A stretch of 33,988 nucleotides of DNA from SAR86 cluster bacterium SAR86B (GTDB taxonomy: Bacteria; Pseudomonadota; Gammaproteobacteria; Magnimaribacterales; Magnimaribacteraceae): contig CAJJAM010000006.1 in NCBI GenBank assembly GCA_905182235.1, positions 1 to 33,988 on the forward strand. Reading direction: 5' to 3'. The position numbers were made by a program, and so were the translations under genes. Positions 1 to 9,231 of the stretch are shown one piece after another. The notes under the pieces are model-generated. The model did no database searches. It was not told the origin of the DNA and saw only the letters and a list, made by a program, of their open reading frames with translations. Numbering within the stretch: the stretch's first letter is position 1; the number at the start of each line of letters is the position of its first letter.

Positions 1-144
1 GAGGTTCCTTTAGCTGAAATGTTTGGATATGCAACAGATATTAGGTCTGCCTCTCAAGGTAGGGCTACCTTTACAATGGAACCTCTGAAATATTCAGAAG
101 TGCCTTCAAATGTTGCGGAGGCAATCATAAATAAAAACGATTAA
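1..144 (+). CDS. fusA: Elongation factor G, C-terminal fragment (5' end outside window)
   Basis: The last 47 residues of EF-G, the GTPase that drives ribosomal translocation. The fragment reads in frame from base 1 to a TAA stop. It shows the domain V signature [19 protein letters not shown] followed by the usual [19 protein letters not shown] ending, which lines up with the E. coli EF-G C terminus almost without gaps. The rest of the gene, and presumably rpsL and rpsG, lie to the left. In many gammaproteobacteria a tuf gene follows fusA directly; here the next gene is rpsJ. Confidence 0.95.
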   Translation, partial: EVPLAEMFGYATDIRSASQGRATFTMEPLKYSEVPSNVAEAIINKND

Positions 145-168
145 TTGGATAGAAGCGCTAAAATAGCA

Positions 169-194
169 AAAAACCCTATTTTATCTAGGTTTTT
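169..194 (+). terminator. Weak intrinsic terminator after fusA
   Basis: An A/T-rich stem pairs AAAAACC(C)TA with TAGGTTTTT around a 7-nt loop. There is one bulged C, and the right arm itself forms the U-run. It lies 25 bases after the fusA stop and just before the rpsJ promoter, so it would separate the str-type operon from the S10 operon. The stem is GC-poor, so efficiency is uncertain. Confidence 0.5.
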
Positions 195-206
195 TCTATA
201 TTTCGG

Positions 207-235
207 TTGACACAATGTGGTCACAAAACTAGAAT
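207..235 (+). promoter_or_regulatory. Sigma70 promoter of the S10 operon
   Basis: A perfect -35 TTGACA (207-212) is separated by 17 bp from -10 TAGAAT (230-235), a 5/6 match. Transcription should start near 242, giving a leader of about 120 nt before rpsJ. It is among the strongest promoters visible here, as expected for a ribosomal protein operon. Confidence 0.8.
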
Positions 236-241
236 CAGCGC

Positions 242-364
242 TCGTTTTGTTGGAGAGGCTCAAATCTTAGAAATTTCTAGATAAGGGCTTTATTTATTAA
301 TAGACCAACCTACTTAGTAGGTGAGGTTTTTTTACGCTCTAAAAAAAAAGAGTAAAAGGTTAAA
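242..364 (+). promoter_or_regulatory. rpsJ (S10 operon) leader RNA with attenuator-like hairpin
   Basis: The untranslated leader between the predicted start and rpsJ holds three elements. First is a palindrome TAGAAATTTCTA (268-279). Second is a terminator-like hairpin, ACCTAC-TTA-GTAGGT (308-322) with outer CC/GG pairing (305-306 and 325-326), followed by seven T residues (327-333). Third is a small CTCT/AGAG hairpin just before the AAGG ribosome binding site. In E. coli, L4 (encoded by rplD of this operon) causes attenuation at such a leader hairpin. The same mechanism here is inferred from position and form only. Confidence 0.55.
305..333 (+). terminator. Candidate attenuator hairpin before rpsJ
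   Basis: A 6-bp perfect stem with a 3-nt TTA loop and an outer CC/GG clamp is followed directly by TTTTTTT, 32 bases before the rpsJ start. A constitutive terminator here would silence the ribosomal operon, so conditional attenuation is the natural reading. Confidence 0.5.
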
Positions 365-685
365 ATGCAGAATCAAAGCATCAGAATTAGACTTAAAGCT
401 TTTGATCATAAGCTTATCGATAAATCTGCTAGAGAGATTGTCGAAACGGTTAAACGTACGGGTGCAAAAGTGAAAGGACCTATTCCAATGCCTGTTAAGA
501 AACACAAAACAACCATCTTAATCTCCCCACACAAAGACAAAGACGCCAGAGACCAATACGAAATTAGAACCCATAAACGAACATTAGATATCCTAGAACC
601 TTCAGAGAAGACCCTCGATGCTTTAACAAAATTAGAGTTATCAGCAGGTGTTGTTGTGCAAATAAGTTTGGATGAGATGAAATAA
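365..685 (+). CDS. rpsJ: 30S ribosomal protein S10
   Basis: S10 sits in the head of the 30S subunit and also pairs with NusB in transcription antitermination. The protein is 106 aa (E. coli 103). It carries the family signatures [14 protein letters not shown] near the N terminus, the basic loop [11 protein letters not shown], and [12 protein letters not shown] in the second half. It is the first gene of the S10 operon, started from AAGG at 356-359, and is followed after 2 bases by rplC. Confidence 0.97.
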   Translation: MQNQSIRIRLKAFDHKLIDKSAREIVETVKRTGAKVKGPIPMPVKKHKTTILISPHKDKDARDQYEIRTHKRTLDILEPSEKTLDALTKLELSAGVVVQISLDEMK

Positions 686-687
686 TC

Positions 688-1323
688 ATGACCATAGGTT
701 TAATAGGCAAAAAACAAGGAATGACTAGAGTCTTCACACCGGAAGGTGATGCCGTATCTGTAACAGTAATTAGCGTTCAGCCAAATACAATTACGCAGAT
801 AAAATCAGATGAAATTGACGGTTATTCTTCAGTCCAAGTCACGACAGGTAGCAAGAAAGAGAAGCATTTAACTAAACCTCAATTAGGTCATTTTAAGAAG
901 AATTCTATAAATCCAGGAGAGGGTTTGTGGGAATTCAGAGTAACCTCTGATGAAATAGCAGACCTTGAAGTGGGCAATGATTTATTCTTAGAGCAATTTG
1001 AAGAAGGTCAATCTGTTGATGTTTCAGGTACATCAAAAGGTAAGGGATTTCAAGGAACCGTAAAGAGATGGAACTTCCAGATGCAAGACGCCACTCATGG
1101 AAATTCAATTTCTCACAGAGCGCCAGGCTCAATCGGTCAGTGTCAGACGCCAGGCAAGGTATGGAAGGGAAAGAAAATGTCAGGCCATATGGGAGATGAA
1201 AGAAAGACCGTTCAGAATTTAAAAATAACTTCTATAGATCAAGAGAATAACTTGTTGCTTGTTAAAGGGCCAATTCCTGGATCCAGAGGGTCAAACATCA
1301 TTTTAAAACCAGCAATTAAATAG
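688..1323 (+). CDS. rplC: 50S ribosomal protein L3
   Basis: An early-assembly 23S rRNA-binding protein whose central loop reaches toward the peptidyl transferase centre. At 211 aa it is close to the E. coli length. The N-terminal IGxKxGMTRVF and the central [22 protein letters not shown] motifs are diagnostic. The second motif holds the glutamine that PrmB methylates in E. coli (GSIGQ), although the next residue is C rather than N. The start is 2 bases after rpsJ with no strong Shine-Dalgarno, suggesting translational coupling. Confidence 0.97.
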   Translation: MTIGLIGKKQGMTRVFTPEGDAVSVTVISVQPNTITQIKSDEIDGYSSVQVTTGSKKEKHLTKPQLGHFKKNSINPGEGLWEFRVTSDEIADLEVGNDLFLEQFEEGQSVDVSGTSKGKGFQGTVKRWNFQMQDATHGNSISHRAPGSIGQCQTPGKVWKGKKMSGHMGDERKTVQNLKITSIDQENNLLLVKGPIPGSRGSNIILKPAIK

Positions 1324-1327
1324 ACTA

Positions 1328-1951
1328 ATGGAAATTCAAGTTTTAAATCAGAATGGATCACAAGATTCCAAAATTGAATTACCAGAGAGCATTTTTGGTC
1401 AAGCCTTTAATGAAGACTTAGTCCATCAACTAATCACAACTTATATTTCAAATAGTCACCAAGGCACTAAAGGCCAAAAGAATAGAGCCGCAGTAAGAGG
1501 TGGGGGAAGGAAACCTTGGAAACAAAAAGGAACTGGTAGAGCTCGAGCAGGTACAATTAGATCGCCTATATGGAAAGGCGGAGGTGTTACTTTTGCACAT
1601 ACTTACCAAGACATTAAACCCAAGAAGATAAATAGAAAAATGTACAGATCTGCCATGAGATCTATCTGGTCTAAACTGGCAGAAGAAGAAAAAATAATAG
1701 CTATTAATGATATATCTATAGACTCACCTCCAAAATCTTCACAAGTAAAATTACTTTTATCAAATCTTGGTCTCGAGTCAGCCTTGGCTGTTCTACCAAA
1801 TGAAAACGAAATATTGTCTCTAGCTTCAAAAAATTTAAACGAATTTAATGTACAGACAATCAGTTCTATTGATCCTTCTTTGTTATTTAAAGCGAAGAAA
1901 GTCTTGATCACTTCAGAAACTCTTGAATCTCTTAATAAAGTTTTATCGTAA
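1328..1951 (+). CDS. rplD: 50S ribosomal protein L4
   Basis: L4 lines the exit tunnel with L22 and in E. coli also represses the S10 operon. At 207 aa it has the extended, basic tunnel loop (about residues 45-85) with the signature RGGGRKPWKQKGTGRARAG, followed by the globular half. Its TAA stop shares one base with the ATG of rplW (TAATG). The attenuator-like hairpin before rpsJ is the expected target if autoregulation is conserved. Confidence 0.96.
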   Translation: MEIQVLNQNGSQDSKIELPESIFGQAFNEDLVHQLITTYISNSHQGTKGQKNRAAVRGGGRKPWKQKGTGRARAGTIRSPIWKGGGVTFAHTYQDIKPKKINRKMYRSAMRSIWSKLAEEEKIIAINDISIDSPPKSSQVKLLLSNLGLESALAVLPNENEILSLASKNLNEFNVQTISSIDPSLLFKAKKVLITSETLESLNKVLS

Positions 1952-2241
1952 TGAGAAACGATTTATATAAAATTATTAAAACTCCTTACTTGACTGAGAA
2001 GGTCTCGTCACTCATGGGATCAAATAACCAGTATGCTTTTAAAGTAGATATCAATGCTACAAAATTACAAATTAAGCATGCAGTAGAAGGCTACTTTTCT
2101 GTAAATGTTGAAAGCGTAAATGTGATTAAAGTAAAAGGAAAGACTAAGAGATCTAAATTTAGAATAAGAAAGAAATCAGATTGGAAAAAGGCCTATGTAA
2201 AATTGGCCGAAGGTCAATCAATAGAGGTTGGAATAGAATAA
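1951..2241 (+). CDS. rplW: 50S ribosomal protein L23
   Basis: L23 lies at the tunnel exit and is the docking site for trigger factor and SRP. The protein is 96 aa. It shows PYLTEK near residue 15 (the region holding the chaperone-binding Glu), [12 protein letters not shown] in the long loop and the conserved [11 protein letters not shown]. It overlaps the end of rplD by one base and the start of rplB by one base, a tight coupled trio. Confidence 0.95.
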   Translation: MRNDLYKIIKTPYLTEKVSSLMGSNNQYAFKVDINATKLQIKHAVEGYFSVNVESVNVIKVKGKTKRSKFRIRKKSDWKKAYVKLAEGQSIEVGIE

Positions 2242-3074
2242 TGGCTACTCAAATAAAAAAATCTAAACCTACTTCTCCTGGGCGCAGGTTCCGATCATGG
2301 GTATCTAGGGATGACCTCCACAAAGAAGGTCCTTATGCACCTCTTTTAGAACCAAAAAAACAAAAATCAGGTAGAAATAATCAAGGCAGGATAACTACTC
2401 GTCACAGAGGCGGTGGGCACAAGAGGCATTACAGAATTATAGATTTTAAACGCACAAAAGATTCAATTCCTGCAAAAGTTGAGACTATAGAATATGATCC
2501 TAATCGCTCTGCAAATATTGCTTTGCTTCTGTATGCAGACGGAGAAAGAAATTACATTATTGCTCCTGAAGGTTTAAAGGCAGGTGATAATATTCAATCA
2601 GGACCTGATTCGCCTATTAAGCCAGGAAATGCATTAAGCCTTAAGTTAATGCCTCTTGGAACAGTGGTTCATTGTGTAGAACTTTTTCCAGGCAAGGGTG
2701 CACAAATGATAAGAAGTGCCGGATCCTCTGCACAAATACTTGCTGTAGAAGGAAGGCATGTCACTCTAAGATTAAGAAGTGGTGAAGTTAGAAGAGTTCT
2801 ATCTGATTGTAAGGCTACCATTGGATCTGCATCTAATACAGAGCATTCTTTAAGGTCAATTGGAAAGGCTGGAGCTAAACGTTGGATGGGAATAAGACCA
2901 ACTGTAAGGGGAGTAGCAATGAACCCTGTAGATCACCCTCATGGTGGAGGTGAAGGCAAAACATCAGGTGGTAGACATCCTGTAACTCCTTGGGGTGTTC
3001 CAACAAAAGGATTTAGAACAAGAAAGAAAACAAAGAGTACAAACAAGATGATTGTGCGTCGTAGATATCAATAA
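2241..3074 (+). CDS. rplB: 50S ribosomal protein L2
   Basis: L2 is a large 23S-binding protein needed for subunit association and peptidyl transferase activity. The ATG at 2241 gives [17 protein letters not shown], matching the family N terminus, and 277 aa (E. coli 273). An in-frame ATG 60 bases upstream lies inside rplW and is rejected. The C-terminal stretch [17 protein letters not shown] contains the conserved functional histidine (His229 in E. coli). The C terminus ends in a basic tail. Confidence 0.97.
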   Translation: MATQIKKSKPTSPGRRFRSWVSRDDLHKEGPYAPLLEPKKQKSGRNNQGRITTRHRGGGHKRHYRIIDFKRTKDSIPAKVETIEYDPNRSANIALLLYADGERNYIIAPEGLKAGDNIQSGPDSPIKPGNALSLKLMPLGTVVHCVELFPGKGAQMIRSAGSSAQILAVEGRHVTLRLRSGEVRRVLSDCKATIGSASNTEHSLRSIGKAGAKRWMGIRPTVRGVAMNPVDHPHGGGEGKTSGGRHPVTPWGVPTKGFRTRKKTKSTNKMIVRRRYQ

Positions 3075-3079
3075 TTATT

Positions 3080-3346
3080 ATGCCTAGATCGTTAAAAAAA
3101 GGACCATTCATAGATTTACATCTTCAAAAGAAGGTGGATAAAGCTATTTCTGAGAACGACAAGAGGCCTATTAAGACATGGTCTAGAAGATCAATGGTTT
3201 CTCCAGATATGGTTGGTTTAAACATTGCTGTTCATAACGGCAGGCAGCATGTCCCTATTTTCATACAAGAAGACATGGTTGGACATAAATTAGGTGAATT
3301 TGTTTTAACAAGAACTTTTAGGATGCATTCTGGAGACAGGAAGTAA
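3080..3346 (+). CDS. rpsS: 30S ribosomal protein S19
   Basis: S19 binds S13 in the 30S head near the A site. The 88-aa protein carries [11 protein letters not shown] at the N terminus, [14 protein letters not shown] in the middle and [18 protein letters not shown] at the C terminus, all family hallmarks. The sequence before the ATG is A/T-rich and shows no Shine-Dalgarno, so translation probably depends on coupling to rplB, which ends 5 bases upstream. Confidence 0.97.
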   Translation: MPRSLKKGPFIDLHLQKKVDKAISENDKRPIKTWSRRSMVSPDMVGLNIAVHNGRQHVPIFIQEDMVGHKLGEFVLTRTFRMHSGDRK

Positions 3347-3359
3347 TCTTTTATAAATT

Positions 3360-3698
3360 ATGAATGAAGTAAGTGCTAAATTAAGAAGTGCAAGAATTTC
3401 TGCTCAAAAAGTTAGATTGGTTGCAAATCAAATCAGAGGAAAGCACGTGGAAGAAGCATTAGGCATATTAACTTTTGCTCCACAGAAATCTGCTCACATA
3501 GTAAAAAAAGTTCTAGAGTCAGCAATTGCAAACGCCGAACATAATAATGGACTAGATGCAGATTCTTTATTTGTTTCAAGTATTGCTGTCGATGAAAGTT
3601 TTACAATGAAAAGAGTTAGGCCAAGAGCTAGAGGTAGAGCAGATCAATTCTTTAAACGTAGTTGTAATATAGCCTTAACAATAAAGGAAAAGGTTTAG
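3360..3698 (+). CDS. rplV: 50S ribosomal protein L22
   Basis: L22 contacts all 23S domains and its beta-hairpin lines the exit tunnel with L4. At 112 aa (E. coli 110) it has the N-terminal [15 protein letters not shown] motif and the hairpin [22 protein letters not shown], where macrolide resistance changes are known in other species. No clear Shine-Dalgarno lies within 12 bases of the ATG; a GGAAG is about 20 bases upstream. Confidence 0.96.
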   Translation: MNEVSAKLRSARISAQKVRLVANQIRGKHVEEALGILTFAPQKSAHIVKKVLESAIANAEHNNGLDADSLFVSSIAVDESFTMKRVRPRARGRADQFFKRSCNIALTIKEKV

Positions 3699-3700
3699 TA

Positions 3701-4354
3701 ATGGGACAAAAAGTACATCCAATAGGATTTAGATTAGGAATAACAACTCAGCATTCTTCTAATTGGTATGCAGAGAAATCTCAATACACAGAAAATCTTC
3801 TGAAAGATATTGAAGTTAGAGAGCATTTATCAAAAAAACTAGCACACGCCTCTGTTAGTCGCATAGAAATAGAAAGAACTGCAGATAATGCAAGAGTCTT
3901 AATTCACACAGCAAGACCAGGAATTGTTATAGGGAAGAAAGGTGAAGACATAGATAAAATGCGTGAGGATATTACTAAAAGAATGGGCATTCCTGTAACA
4001 CTGAGTATTCAAGAAATAAGAAAACCAGACTTAGATGCAAAGTTGTTAGCTGAAAGTGTAGCTCAACAACTAGAGAGAAGAGTTATGTTTAGAAGGGCCA
4101 TGAAAAGAGCAGTTCAAAATTGCATGAGACAAGGTGCTCAAGGTGTAAAAATAAGAGTTGCAGGCAGACTGGGCGGCGCTGAAATTGCTAGAGCAGAAAT
4201 TCAAAAAGAAGGAAGGGTTCCTCTTCATACCTTAAGAGCTGATATTGATTATGGTTTAGCTGAGGCTAATACTACATATGGAGTTATAGGAGTAAAGGCT
4301 TGGGTTTTCAAAGGAGAAGTGCTTGCTCCCTCTACTAAAGAAGGATCAGAATAA
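3701..4354 (+). CDS. rpsC: 30S ribosomal protein S3
   Basis: S3 is at the mRNA entry channel and contributes to the ribosome's helicase activity with S4 and S5. At 217 aa it is somewhat shorter than E. coli (233) through a shorter C-terminal tail. It opens with [14 protein letters not shown]. It has the KH-type segment [15 protein letters not shown] (about 75-90) and the C-terminal domain motif [16 protein letters not shown]. It starts 2 bases after rplV. Confidence 0.97.
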   Translation: MGQKVHPIGFRLGITTQHSSNWYAEKSQYTENLLKDIEVREHLSKKLAHASVSRIEIERTADNARVLIHTARPGIVIGKKGEDIDKMREDITKRMGIPVTLSIQEIRKPDLDAKLLAESVAQQLERRVMFRRAMKRAVQNCMRQGAQGVKIRVAGRLGGAEIARAEIQKEGRVPLHTLRADIDYGLAEANTTYGVIGVKAWVFKGEVLAPSTKEGSE

Positions 4355-4363
4355 GGTAAAAAA

Positions 4364-4771
4364 ATGTTTCAACCAAAAAGAACTAAATATAGAAAGCAAC
4401 AAAAAGGTAGAAATACTGGTAATGCTGAGCGCGGTTCTACTTTGAGCTTTGGCACTTTCGGTCTTAAAGCTACCACTAGAGGTCAGCTTACATCTAGACA
4501 GATAGAAGCTGCAAGAAGAGCCATGACAAGAAAAGTTAAAAGGGGAGCAAAAATTTGGATAAGAGTATTTCCTGACAAGCCCATAACGAAAAAACCTTTG
4601 GAAGTTAGACAAGGAAAGGGAAAGGGAAATGTTGAATATTGGGTTTGTCCCATTAAGCCCGGAAAAATTTTATACGAAATGGAAGGAGTTGACGAAGAGC
4701 TAGCTAAAGAAGCGTTTGCTCTTGCTTCAGCAAAGATGCCTGTACGCACAACTTTTGTAAGGAGAGTTTAA
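4364..4771 (+). CDS. rplP: 50S ribosomal protein L16
   Basis: L16 is a late-assembly protein that helps position tRNA in the A and P sites. The 135-aa protein starts [16 protein letters not shown] and contains [15 protein letters not shown] and [14 protein letters not shown]. The arginine in that last motif corresponds to the one hydroxylated by the YcfD oxygenase in E. coli. A good AAGG (4353-4356) precedes the ATG. Confidence 0.97.
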   Translation: MFQPKRTKYRKQQKGRNTGNAERGSTLSFGTFGLKATTRGQLTSRQIEAARRAMTRKVKRGAKIWIRVFPDKPITKKPLEVRQGKGKGNVEYWVCPIKPGKILYEMEGVDEELAKEAFALASAKMPVRTTFVRRV

Positions 4772-4772
4772 T

Positions 4773-4985
4773 ATGGCTAAAGAAAGTATTTTAAGCAGAT
4801 TGAGAAGCAAACCTGAAGAAGTCGCAGATGAAGAAGGTAAATTGCTAAAGGAACTTATGGAATTAAGAGTACAAAATGCTCAAGGCCAATTGAAAGAGAC
4901 GCATAAGATTAGAGAAGTTAGGAAATCTATTGCTCAATTAAAAACCCTATCTAAAGAACAAGAAGAAATAAATAACAATGACTGA
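4773..4985 (+). CDS. rpmC: 50S ribosomal protein L29
   Basis: L29 is a small helical protein near the tunnel exit next to L23. It has 70 aa, slightly longer than E. coli (63). It shows the family helix pattern [41 protein letters not shown] at 4759-4764 gives a strong ribosome binding site. The last 8 bases overlap the start of rpsQ, which is probably translated by coupling. Confidence 0.93.
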   Translation: MAKESILSRLRSKPEEVADEEGKLLKELMELRVQNAQGQLKETHKIREVRKSIAQLKTLSKEQEEINNND

Positions 4986-5241
4986 TCAGATAGCCAGAAC
5001 AGCAACAGGACTTGTCATAAGTTCAGTGAGGGATAAGACAATCACTGTAATTATTGAGAGGACAATCAAACATCCTTTGTACAAAAAGATTTTAAGAAGA
5101 TCTACAAAGATTCATGCGCATGATCAAGAAAATCAATGCGAAGATGGCGACTTAGTGACCATTAAAGAATGTAGGCCTATCTCCAAAACTAAATCTTGGG
5201 ATTTAGTTAGTATTGAGAAGAAAAATCAAAAGATAAATTAA
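4978..5241 (+). CDS. rpsQ: 30S ribosomal protein S17
   Basis: S17 is a primary 16S-binding OB-fold protein. The 87-aa sequence shows [29 protein letters not shown] and the loop [28 protein letters not shown], both typical. The ATG lies inside the last codons of rpmC (8-base overlap), and the upstream AAGAAGAAATA provides only a weak Shine-Dalgarno. Confidence 0.95.
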   Translation: MTDQIARTATGLVISSVRDKTITVIIERTIKHPLYKKILRRSTKIHAHDQENQCEDGDLVTIKECRPISKTKSWDLVSIEKKNQKIN

Positions 5242-5246
5242 TAAAA

Positions 5247-5615
5247 ATGATTCAAGAACAAACATACTTAGAAGTAGCAGACAACAGCGGTGCTAGGAAA
5301 TTGATGTGCATTAGGGTTCTTGGAGGATCCAAGAAGAGGTACGCTAAAGTAGGCGATGTTATCAAAGTGACCATTAAAGAGGCTATTCCAACTGGAAGAG
5401 TAAAAAAGGGTGAAGTGGTAGATGCAGTAGTCGTGAGAACTAAAAATAAGTTACGTAGATCTGATGGATCTTCAATTAGATTTGATGATAATGCAGCAGT
5501 TCTAATTAATGCTCAAAAACAGCCAATTGGCACTCGTGTTTTTGGACCGGTTTCAAGGGAATTAAGAACTGAAGATTTTATGAGAATAGTTTCTCTTGCT
5601 CCAGAAGTTCTATAA
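5247..5615 (+). CDS. rplN: 50S ribosomal protein L14
   Basis: L14 forms an intersubunit bridge and is the ribosomal target of the silencing factor RsfS. At 122 aa it matches E. coli in length. It contains [30 protein letters not shown] at the N terminus and the closing motif [24 protein letters not shown]. It is the first gene of the classical spc operon. The bases before the ATG (ATTAATAAAA) contain no Shine-Dalgarno, and I see no consensus promoter in the 5-base gap. Confidence 0.97.
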   Translation: MIQEQTYLEVADNSGARKLMCIRVLGGSKKRYAKVGDVIKVTIKEAIPTGRVKKGEVVDAVVVRTKNKLRRSDGSSIRFDDNAAVLINAQKQPIGTRVFGPVSRELRTEDFMRIVSLAPEVL

Positions 5616-5620
5616 AAACT

Positions 5621-5935
5621 ATGAATAAGATTAAAACAGGCGATTCAGTAATAGTTATAGCTGGCAAAGATAAAGGTAAACAAGGTTCTATTACTAAGAT
5701 TCTTGGCAATGGCAGGTGTTTTGTATCTGGCGTACAAATGGTCAAGAGGCACACTAAGCCGAATCCACAAGCCGGTATAGCTGGTGGTGTTGTAGAACAG
5801 GAAGCTTCCATTAATGTTTCTAATATTTCTATCTTCAATCCTAGCTCAAAGAAAGCAGACAAAGTTTCTATCAAGATACTTGAAGATGGATCAAAAGTGA
5901 GGGTCTTTAGATCTTCAGGTGAGGAGATTAAATAA
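5621..5935 (+). CDS. rplX: 50S ribosomal protein L24
   Basis: L24 initiates 50S assembly by binding the 5' region of 23S rRNA. The 104-aa protein has the KOW motif near the N terminus ([20 protein letters not shown]). It also has the loop motif [22 protein letters not shown]. It shares one base with rplE (TAATG). Confidence 0.96.
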   Translation: MNKIKTGDSVIVIAGKDKGKQGSITKILGNGRCFVSGVQMVKRHTKPNPQAGIAGGVVEQEASINVSNISIFNPSSKKADKVSIKILEDGSKVRVFRSSGEEIK

Positions 5936-6474
5936 TGATTTCTCTTAAAGAACATTATACAAATACAGTGGTTCCTGACTTAAAAGAGAAATTAGGCCTT
6001 TCTTCTATTATGTCCGTTCCTAAAGTTACTAAAGTAACTCTAAATATGGGAGTGGGAGAGGCTATTAATGACAAAAAATTGTTAGAAAAAGCTGTTGAAG
6101 ATTTAACGTTAATAGCAGGTCAAAAACCTTTGGTTACAAAAGCGCGAAAGTCTGTTGCAAATTTTAAGCTAAGAGACGGTATGCCTATAGGATGTAAAGT
6201 GACATTAAGAGGCGACAGGATGTATGAATTCTTGCAGCGTCTTTTAGGAATAGCCATCCCCAGGGAAAGAGATTTCAGAGGATTGGAAGTAAAGTCGTTT
6301 GATGGAAGAGGAAATTTTACCATGGGTGTAAAGGAGCATATTATTTTCCCTGAGATAGATTATGACAAGGTAGATAAAATTAGAGGCATGGATATTTCAA
6401 TAACAACTTCAGCTGATGATGACGCTTCTGGAGAAGCTTTATTAAGAGCAATGAAATTCCCATTTAAGAATTAG
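5935..6474 (+). CDS. rplE: 50S ribosomal protein L5
   Basis: L5 binds 5S rRNA in the central protuberance and contacts P-site tRNA. At 179 aa it equals the E. coli length. Signatures are [22 protein letters not shown]-like [28 protein letters not shown] and [27 protein letters not shown] just before the ATG, inside the end of rplX, serves as ribosome binding site. Confidence 0.97.
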   Translation: MISLKEHYTNTVVPDLKEKLGLSSIMSVPKVTKVTLNMGVGEAINDKKLLEKAVEDLTLIAGQKPLVTKARKSVANFKLRDGMPIGCKVTLRGDRMYEFLQRLLGIAIPRERDFRGLEVKSFDGRGNFTMGVKEHIIFPEIDYDKVDKIRGMDISITTSADDDASGEALLRAMKFPFKN

Positions 6475-6483
6475 AGGATAGAT

Positions 6484-6789
6484 ATGGCTAAAACATCAAT
6501 GATAGCGAGAGAAGAGCGAAGAAGAAAAACAGTTCTTCGTTTCGCTGAAAAAAGAGCGGCGCTGAAGGAAACTATCCGAAGCCCGAAATCTTCAGATGAA
6601 GAAAGAGAGCTGGCACAAATAAAGTTGCAAAAGCTCCCTAGGGATGCCAATCCAATAAGGATGCAAAGAAGATGCGCTATAACAGGAAGACCTCATGCTG
6701 TTTATAGAAAATTTGGTCTCGGAAGAAATAAACTCAGAGAATTAGCCATGAAGGGCGACATTCCTGGTCTAGTAAAATCAAGTTGGTAG
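6484..6789 (+). CDS. rpsN: 30S ribosomal protein S14 (zinc-independent type)
   Basis: S14 is in the 30S head near S3 and S10. The 101-aa length and the lack of paired CxxC motifs place it in the long, zinc-independent class. The C-terminal half [40 protein letters not shown] is nearly diagnostic. GAGGA (6474-6478) overlaps the rplE stop and provides the ribosome binding site. Confidence 0.97.
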   Translation: MAKTSMIAREERRRKTVLRFAEKRAALKETIRSPKSSDEERELAQIKLQKLPRDANPIRMQRRCAITGRPHAVYRKFGLGRNKLRELAMKGDIPGLVKSSW

Positions 6790-6799
6790 GTTTAAAAAA

Positions 6800-7192
6800 A
6801 TGAGTATTCAAGATCCAATAGCAAATCTTTTTTCTAGTATAAATAACGCGCAATCAAGAGCGAAAGAAAGCGTTGTTGTGCCTTCTTCAACTAAGAAGGT
6901 TGCTTTAGTGGAAATTTTAAGGAAAGAAGGTTATCTAGGAGCTTATTCAGTTTCAGAAGATACTAAACCGCAATTAACAATTAAATTAAGATATTTTGAA
7001 GGTTTACCGGTAATCAAACAGCTTAAAAGGTTGAGCAAGCCTGGTTTGAGAGAGTATTCAGGTTTTAAAGATCTACCGTCTGTAAACGGTGGTTTGGGTG
7101 TAGCAATTATTTCAACCAATAAAGGACTTATGACTGACCAACAAGCAAGAGAAGCTGAACTGGGTGGTGAAGTTATTTGTTCGGTATTTTAA
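6800..7192 (+). CDS. rpsH: 30S ribosomal protein S8
   Basis: S8 binds helix 21 of 16S rRNA and in E. coli represses the spc operon by binding near the start of rplE. The 130-aa protein has DPIANLFSSINNAQSR at the N terminus and the C-terminal RNA-binding motif GLGVAIISTNKGLMTDQQAREAELGGEVICSVF. The spacing to both neighbours is about 10 bases. Confidence 0.97.
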   Translation: MSIQDPIANLFSSINNAQSRAKESVVVPSSTKKVALVEILRKEGYLGAYSVSEDTKPQLTIKLRYFEGLPVIKQLKRLSKPGLREYSGFKDLPSVNGGLGVAIISTNKGLMTDQQAREAELGGEVICSVF

Positions 7193-7201
7193 AAAAATAA
7201 A

Positions 7202-7735
7202 ATGGCAAGAACTTCAATAAAATCAATTCAAATACCTGAAGGAGTTACTTTAACTTCAGATCAGAATTTAATCACTGCCTCAGGAAAACTTGGTGAAATG
7301 TCTTTAAACCTCCATCAAGATGTAGACCTTGTTAAAGAAGATAGCAGTATCTCATTTCAACCCAATAAGAAGACTAAAGAGTCCTTAGCAATAACGGGTA
7401 CGATGAGAGCGCTGTCTGTAAATTTAATGAAAGGTGTTTCTGATGGTTTTGAAAAGAAACTAGAAATAAACGGAGTGGGCTATAGAGCTAAACTCGCAGG
7501 TAATATTATAGAGTTAAGTCTGGGCTTCTCTCATCCAGTTAAACATGAATTACCTGATGGAGTTTCAGCTGAATTGCCTAGTAACACAGAAATAATTCTT
7601 AAATCAATGGATAAGCAGCTTGTAGGACAGGTGGCTGCTGAGATCAGAGATTATAGACCTCCTGAGCCTTACAAAGGCAAGGGTGTTAAATATGCTGAAG
7701 AAATAATTAAACGTAAAGAATCTAAGAAGGCCTAA
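7202..7735 (+). CDS. rplF: 50S ribosomal protein L6
   Basis: L6 lies near the sarcin-ricin loop at the factor-binding site. It has 177 aa, as in E. coli, with two related alpha/beta domains. The C-terminal signature [41 protein letters not shown] is diagnostic. The upstream sequence TTTTAAAAAAATAAA has no Shine-Dalgarno. Confidence 0.97.
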   Translation: MARTSIKSIQIPEGVTLTSDQNLITASGKLGEMSLNLHQDVDLVKEDSSISFQPNKKTKESLAITGTMRALSVNLMKGVSDGFEKKLEINGVGYRAKLAGNIIELSLGFSHPVKHELPDGVSAELPSNTEIILKSMDKQLVGQVAAEIRDYRPPEPYKGKGVKYAEEIIKRKESKKA

Positions 7736-7737
7736 AA

Positions 7738-8088
7738 ATGAGTATCAAGAATATTAAAAGGCAAAAAAGGGCTTTAAAGACTAGATCAAAGATTAATTTA
7801 TTAGAAAAAAATAGACTAACTGTATTTAGATCAAACAGTCACATATATGCGCAGATCATGATTAATGGTGGAGCAGATGTTGTTGCTACGGCATCTACAG
7901 TTGAATCGGCTGTAAAAGATAAAAATAATGGGAATTTAGAAGCCGCTGCTAAGGTAGGAAAGCTAATAGCTGAAAGAGCAATAGAGAAAGGCATAAAAGA
8001 CGTTGCCTTTGATAGATCTGGTTACAAATTCCATGGCAGGGTGAAAGCACTAGCAGAGGCAGCAAGAGAGGCGGGTCTCTCATTTTAG
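7738..8088 (+). CDS. rplR: 50S ribosomal protein L18
   Basis: L18 binds 5S rRNA together with L5 and L25. The 116-aa protein (E. coli 117) shows [16 protein letters not shown], the conserved [29 protein letters not shown] terminus, and a basic N terminus. It starts 2 bases after the rplF stop. Confidence 0.97.
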   Translation: MSIKNIKRQKRALKTRSKINLLEKNRLTVFRSNSHIYAQIMINGGADVVATASTVESAVKDKNNGNLEAAAKVGKLIAERAIEKGIKDVAFDRSGYKFHGRVKALAEAAREAGLSF

Positions 8089-8100
8089 TAAAGGAAAAAT

Positions 8101-8595
8101 ATGCAAAATACAGTAACAACTGATAATTTAGGCTCTGAAGTATTAGAAGAAAAATTAGTACAAGTAAACAGAGTAGCTAAAGTAGTTAAAGGCGGAAGAA
8201 TTTTTGGCTTCACTGCCGTAACTGTCGTGGGAGATGGAAATGGAAAGATAGGTTTTGGCAGAGGAAAGGCGAGAGAAGTCCCTATAGCAATTCAGAAAGC
8301 ACTTGATCATGCCAGAAGGAATATGATAAATATTGAATTAAAAGGAAATACTATTCAATATCCAATCAAATCAAAATTTGGGGCATCTGTAATCTTTATG
8401 AAGCCTGCAGCACCTGGTACAGGAATTATTGCTGGTGGTGCTATGAGAGCCGTCTTGGAATTAGCTGGCGTAAAGGATGTTTTAGCAAAATGTTATGGGT
8501 CTACAACTCCAGTTAATGTTGTTAGGGCCACTCTAAAGGCATTGAGTGAAATGGAATCCCCTGCACGAGTAGCAAAAAGGCTTGGGAAAGGGTAA
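8101..8595 (+). CDS. rpsE: 30S ribosomal protein S5
   Basis: S5 sits by the mRNA entry channel and affects decoding fidelity. The 164-aa protein (E. coli 167) has the dsRNA-binding-like N-terminal domain with [37 protein letters not shown]. The C-terminal domain carries [46 protein letters not shown] (8091-8095) precedes the ATG. Confidence 0.97.
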   Translation: MQNTVTTDNLGSEVLEEKLVQVNRVAKVVKGGRIFGFTAVTVVGDGNGKIGFGRGKAREVPIAIQKALDHARRNMINIELKGNTIQYPIKSKFGASVIFMKPAAPGTGIIAGGAMRAVLELAGVKDVLAKCYGSTTPVNVVRATLKALSEMESPARVAKRLGKG

Positions 8596-8600
8596 TAAAA

Positions 8601-8780
8601 ATGGCAGATAAACAACTATCAGTAAAGCTAGTAAAGAGTTTCATAGGCTCAAAATCTTATCAAGAAAAAAGTGTAAGAGGTTTGGGTTTGTCAAAAATGG
8701 GGCAAGTTGTTTCAGTTTCAGATACACCTGAAAACAGAGGGATGATTAATAAAGCGATTCATCTATTAGAAGTAAATTAA
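8601..8780 (+). CDS. rpmD: 50S ribosomal protein L30
   Basis: A 59-aa ORF starting ATGGCAGATAAA and ending in TAA exactly fills the space between rpsE and rplO, where rpmD is expected. The translation reads SVKLVKSFIGSKSYQEKSVRGLGLSKMGQ, which matches the bacterial L30 pattern (xVKLVRSxIGxxxxxxxTVRGLGLxKxxx). The C-terminal half is NRGMINKAIHLLEV. L30 binds 23S rRNA on the 50S back side. Confidence 0.94.
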   Translation: MADKQLSVKLVKSFIGSKSYQEKSVRGLGLSKMGQVVSVSDTPENRGMINKAIHLLEVN

Positions 8781-8794
8781 TTGAGGATATTTCT

Positions 8795-9229
8795 GTGGAA
8801 CTAAATGAGTTAAGACCGAACCCTAAAAGAGTTCGTTCGAATAAAAGAATAGGAAGAGGCCCTGGAAGTGGTTTTGGAAAAACAAGCGGCAAAGGTCATA
8901 AGGGTATGAAATCTAGATCGGGCGGAAGAGTTCGTATAGGTTTTGAAGGTGGTCAAATGCCATTGCAAAAAAGAGTGCCTAAGTTTGGTTTTTCTTCTAG
9001 GGTAAATCGTTTTACAGAAGAAGTCAGATTGAGCTCTTTAGTTGGGTTAGGGAAAGAAGAAATTACTCTTCAAGTTTTATCTGAAGCAGACTTAATTAAA
9101 AACTCAACCAAGAAAGTAAAAATATTCCTGGATACCACTGAATGCACAAAGATGAAATTAACTGGTCTTAAAACAACTGTTTCAGTGAAGCAGTTGATTG
9201 AAGAAACCGGAGGTTCTGTAGAACAATAA
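8795..9229 (+). CDS. rplO: 50S ribosomal protein L15 (GTG start)
   Basis: L15 is a late-assembly 50S protein with a long basic N-terminal extension. Initiation at GTG 8795 is supported by GAGG (8783-8786) at proper spacing and by the resulting N terminus (V/M)[36 protein letters not shown]. The central motif is [17 protein letters not shown]. The length is 144 aa, the same as E. coli. Confidence 0.96.
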   Translation: MELNELRPNPKRVRSNKRIGRGPGSGFGKTSGKGHKGMKSRSGGRVRIGFEGGQMPLQKRVPKFGFSSRVNRFTEEVRLSSLVGLGKEEITLQVLSEADLIKNSTKKVKIFLDTTECTKMKLTGLKTTVSVKQLIEETGGSVEQ

Positions 9230-9231
9230 TC

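Noticed and set aside
2181-2240. Longer N terminus for rplB, starting at ATG 2181
   Set aside because: It lies inside rplW in another frame. The ATG at 2241 gives the standard L2 N terminus and length.
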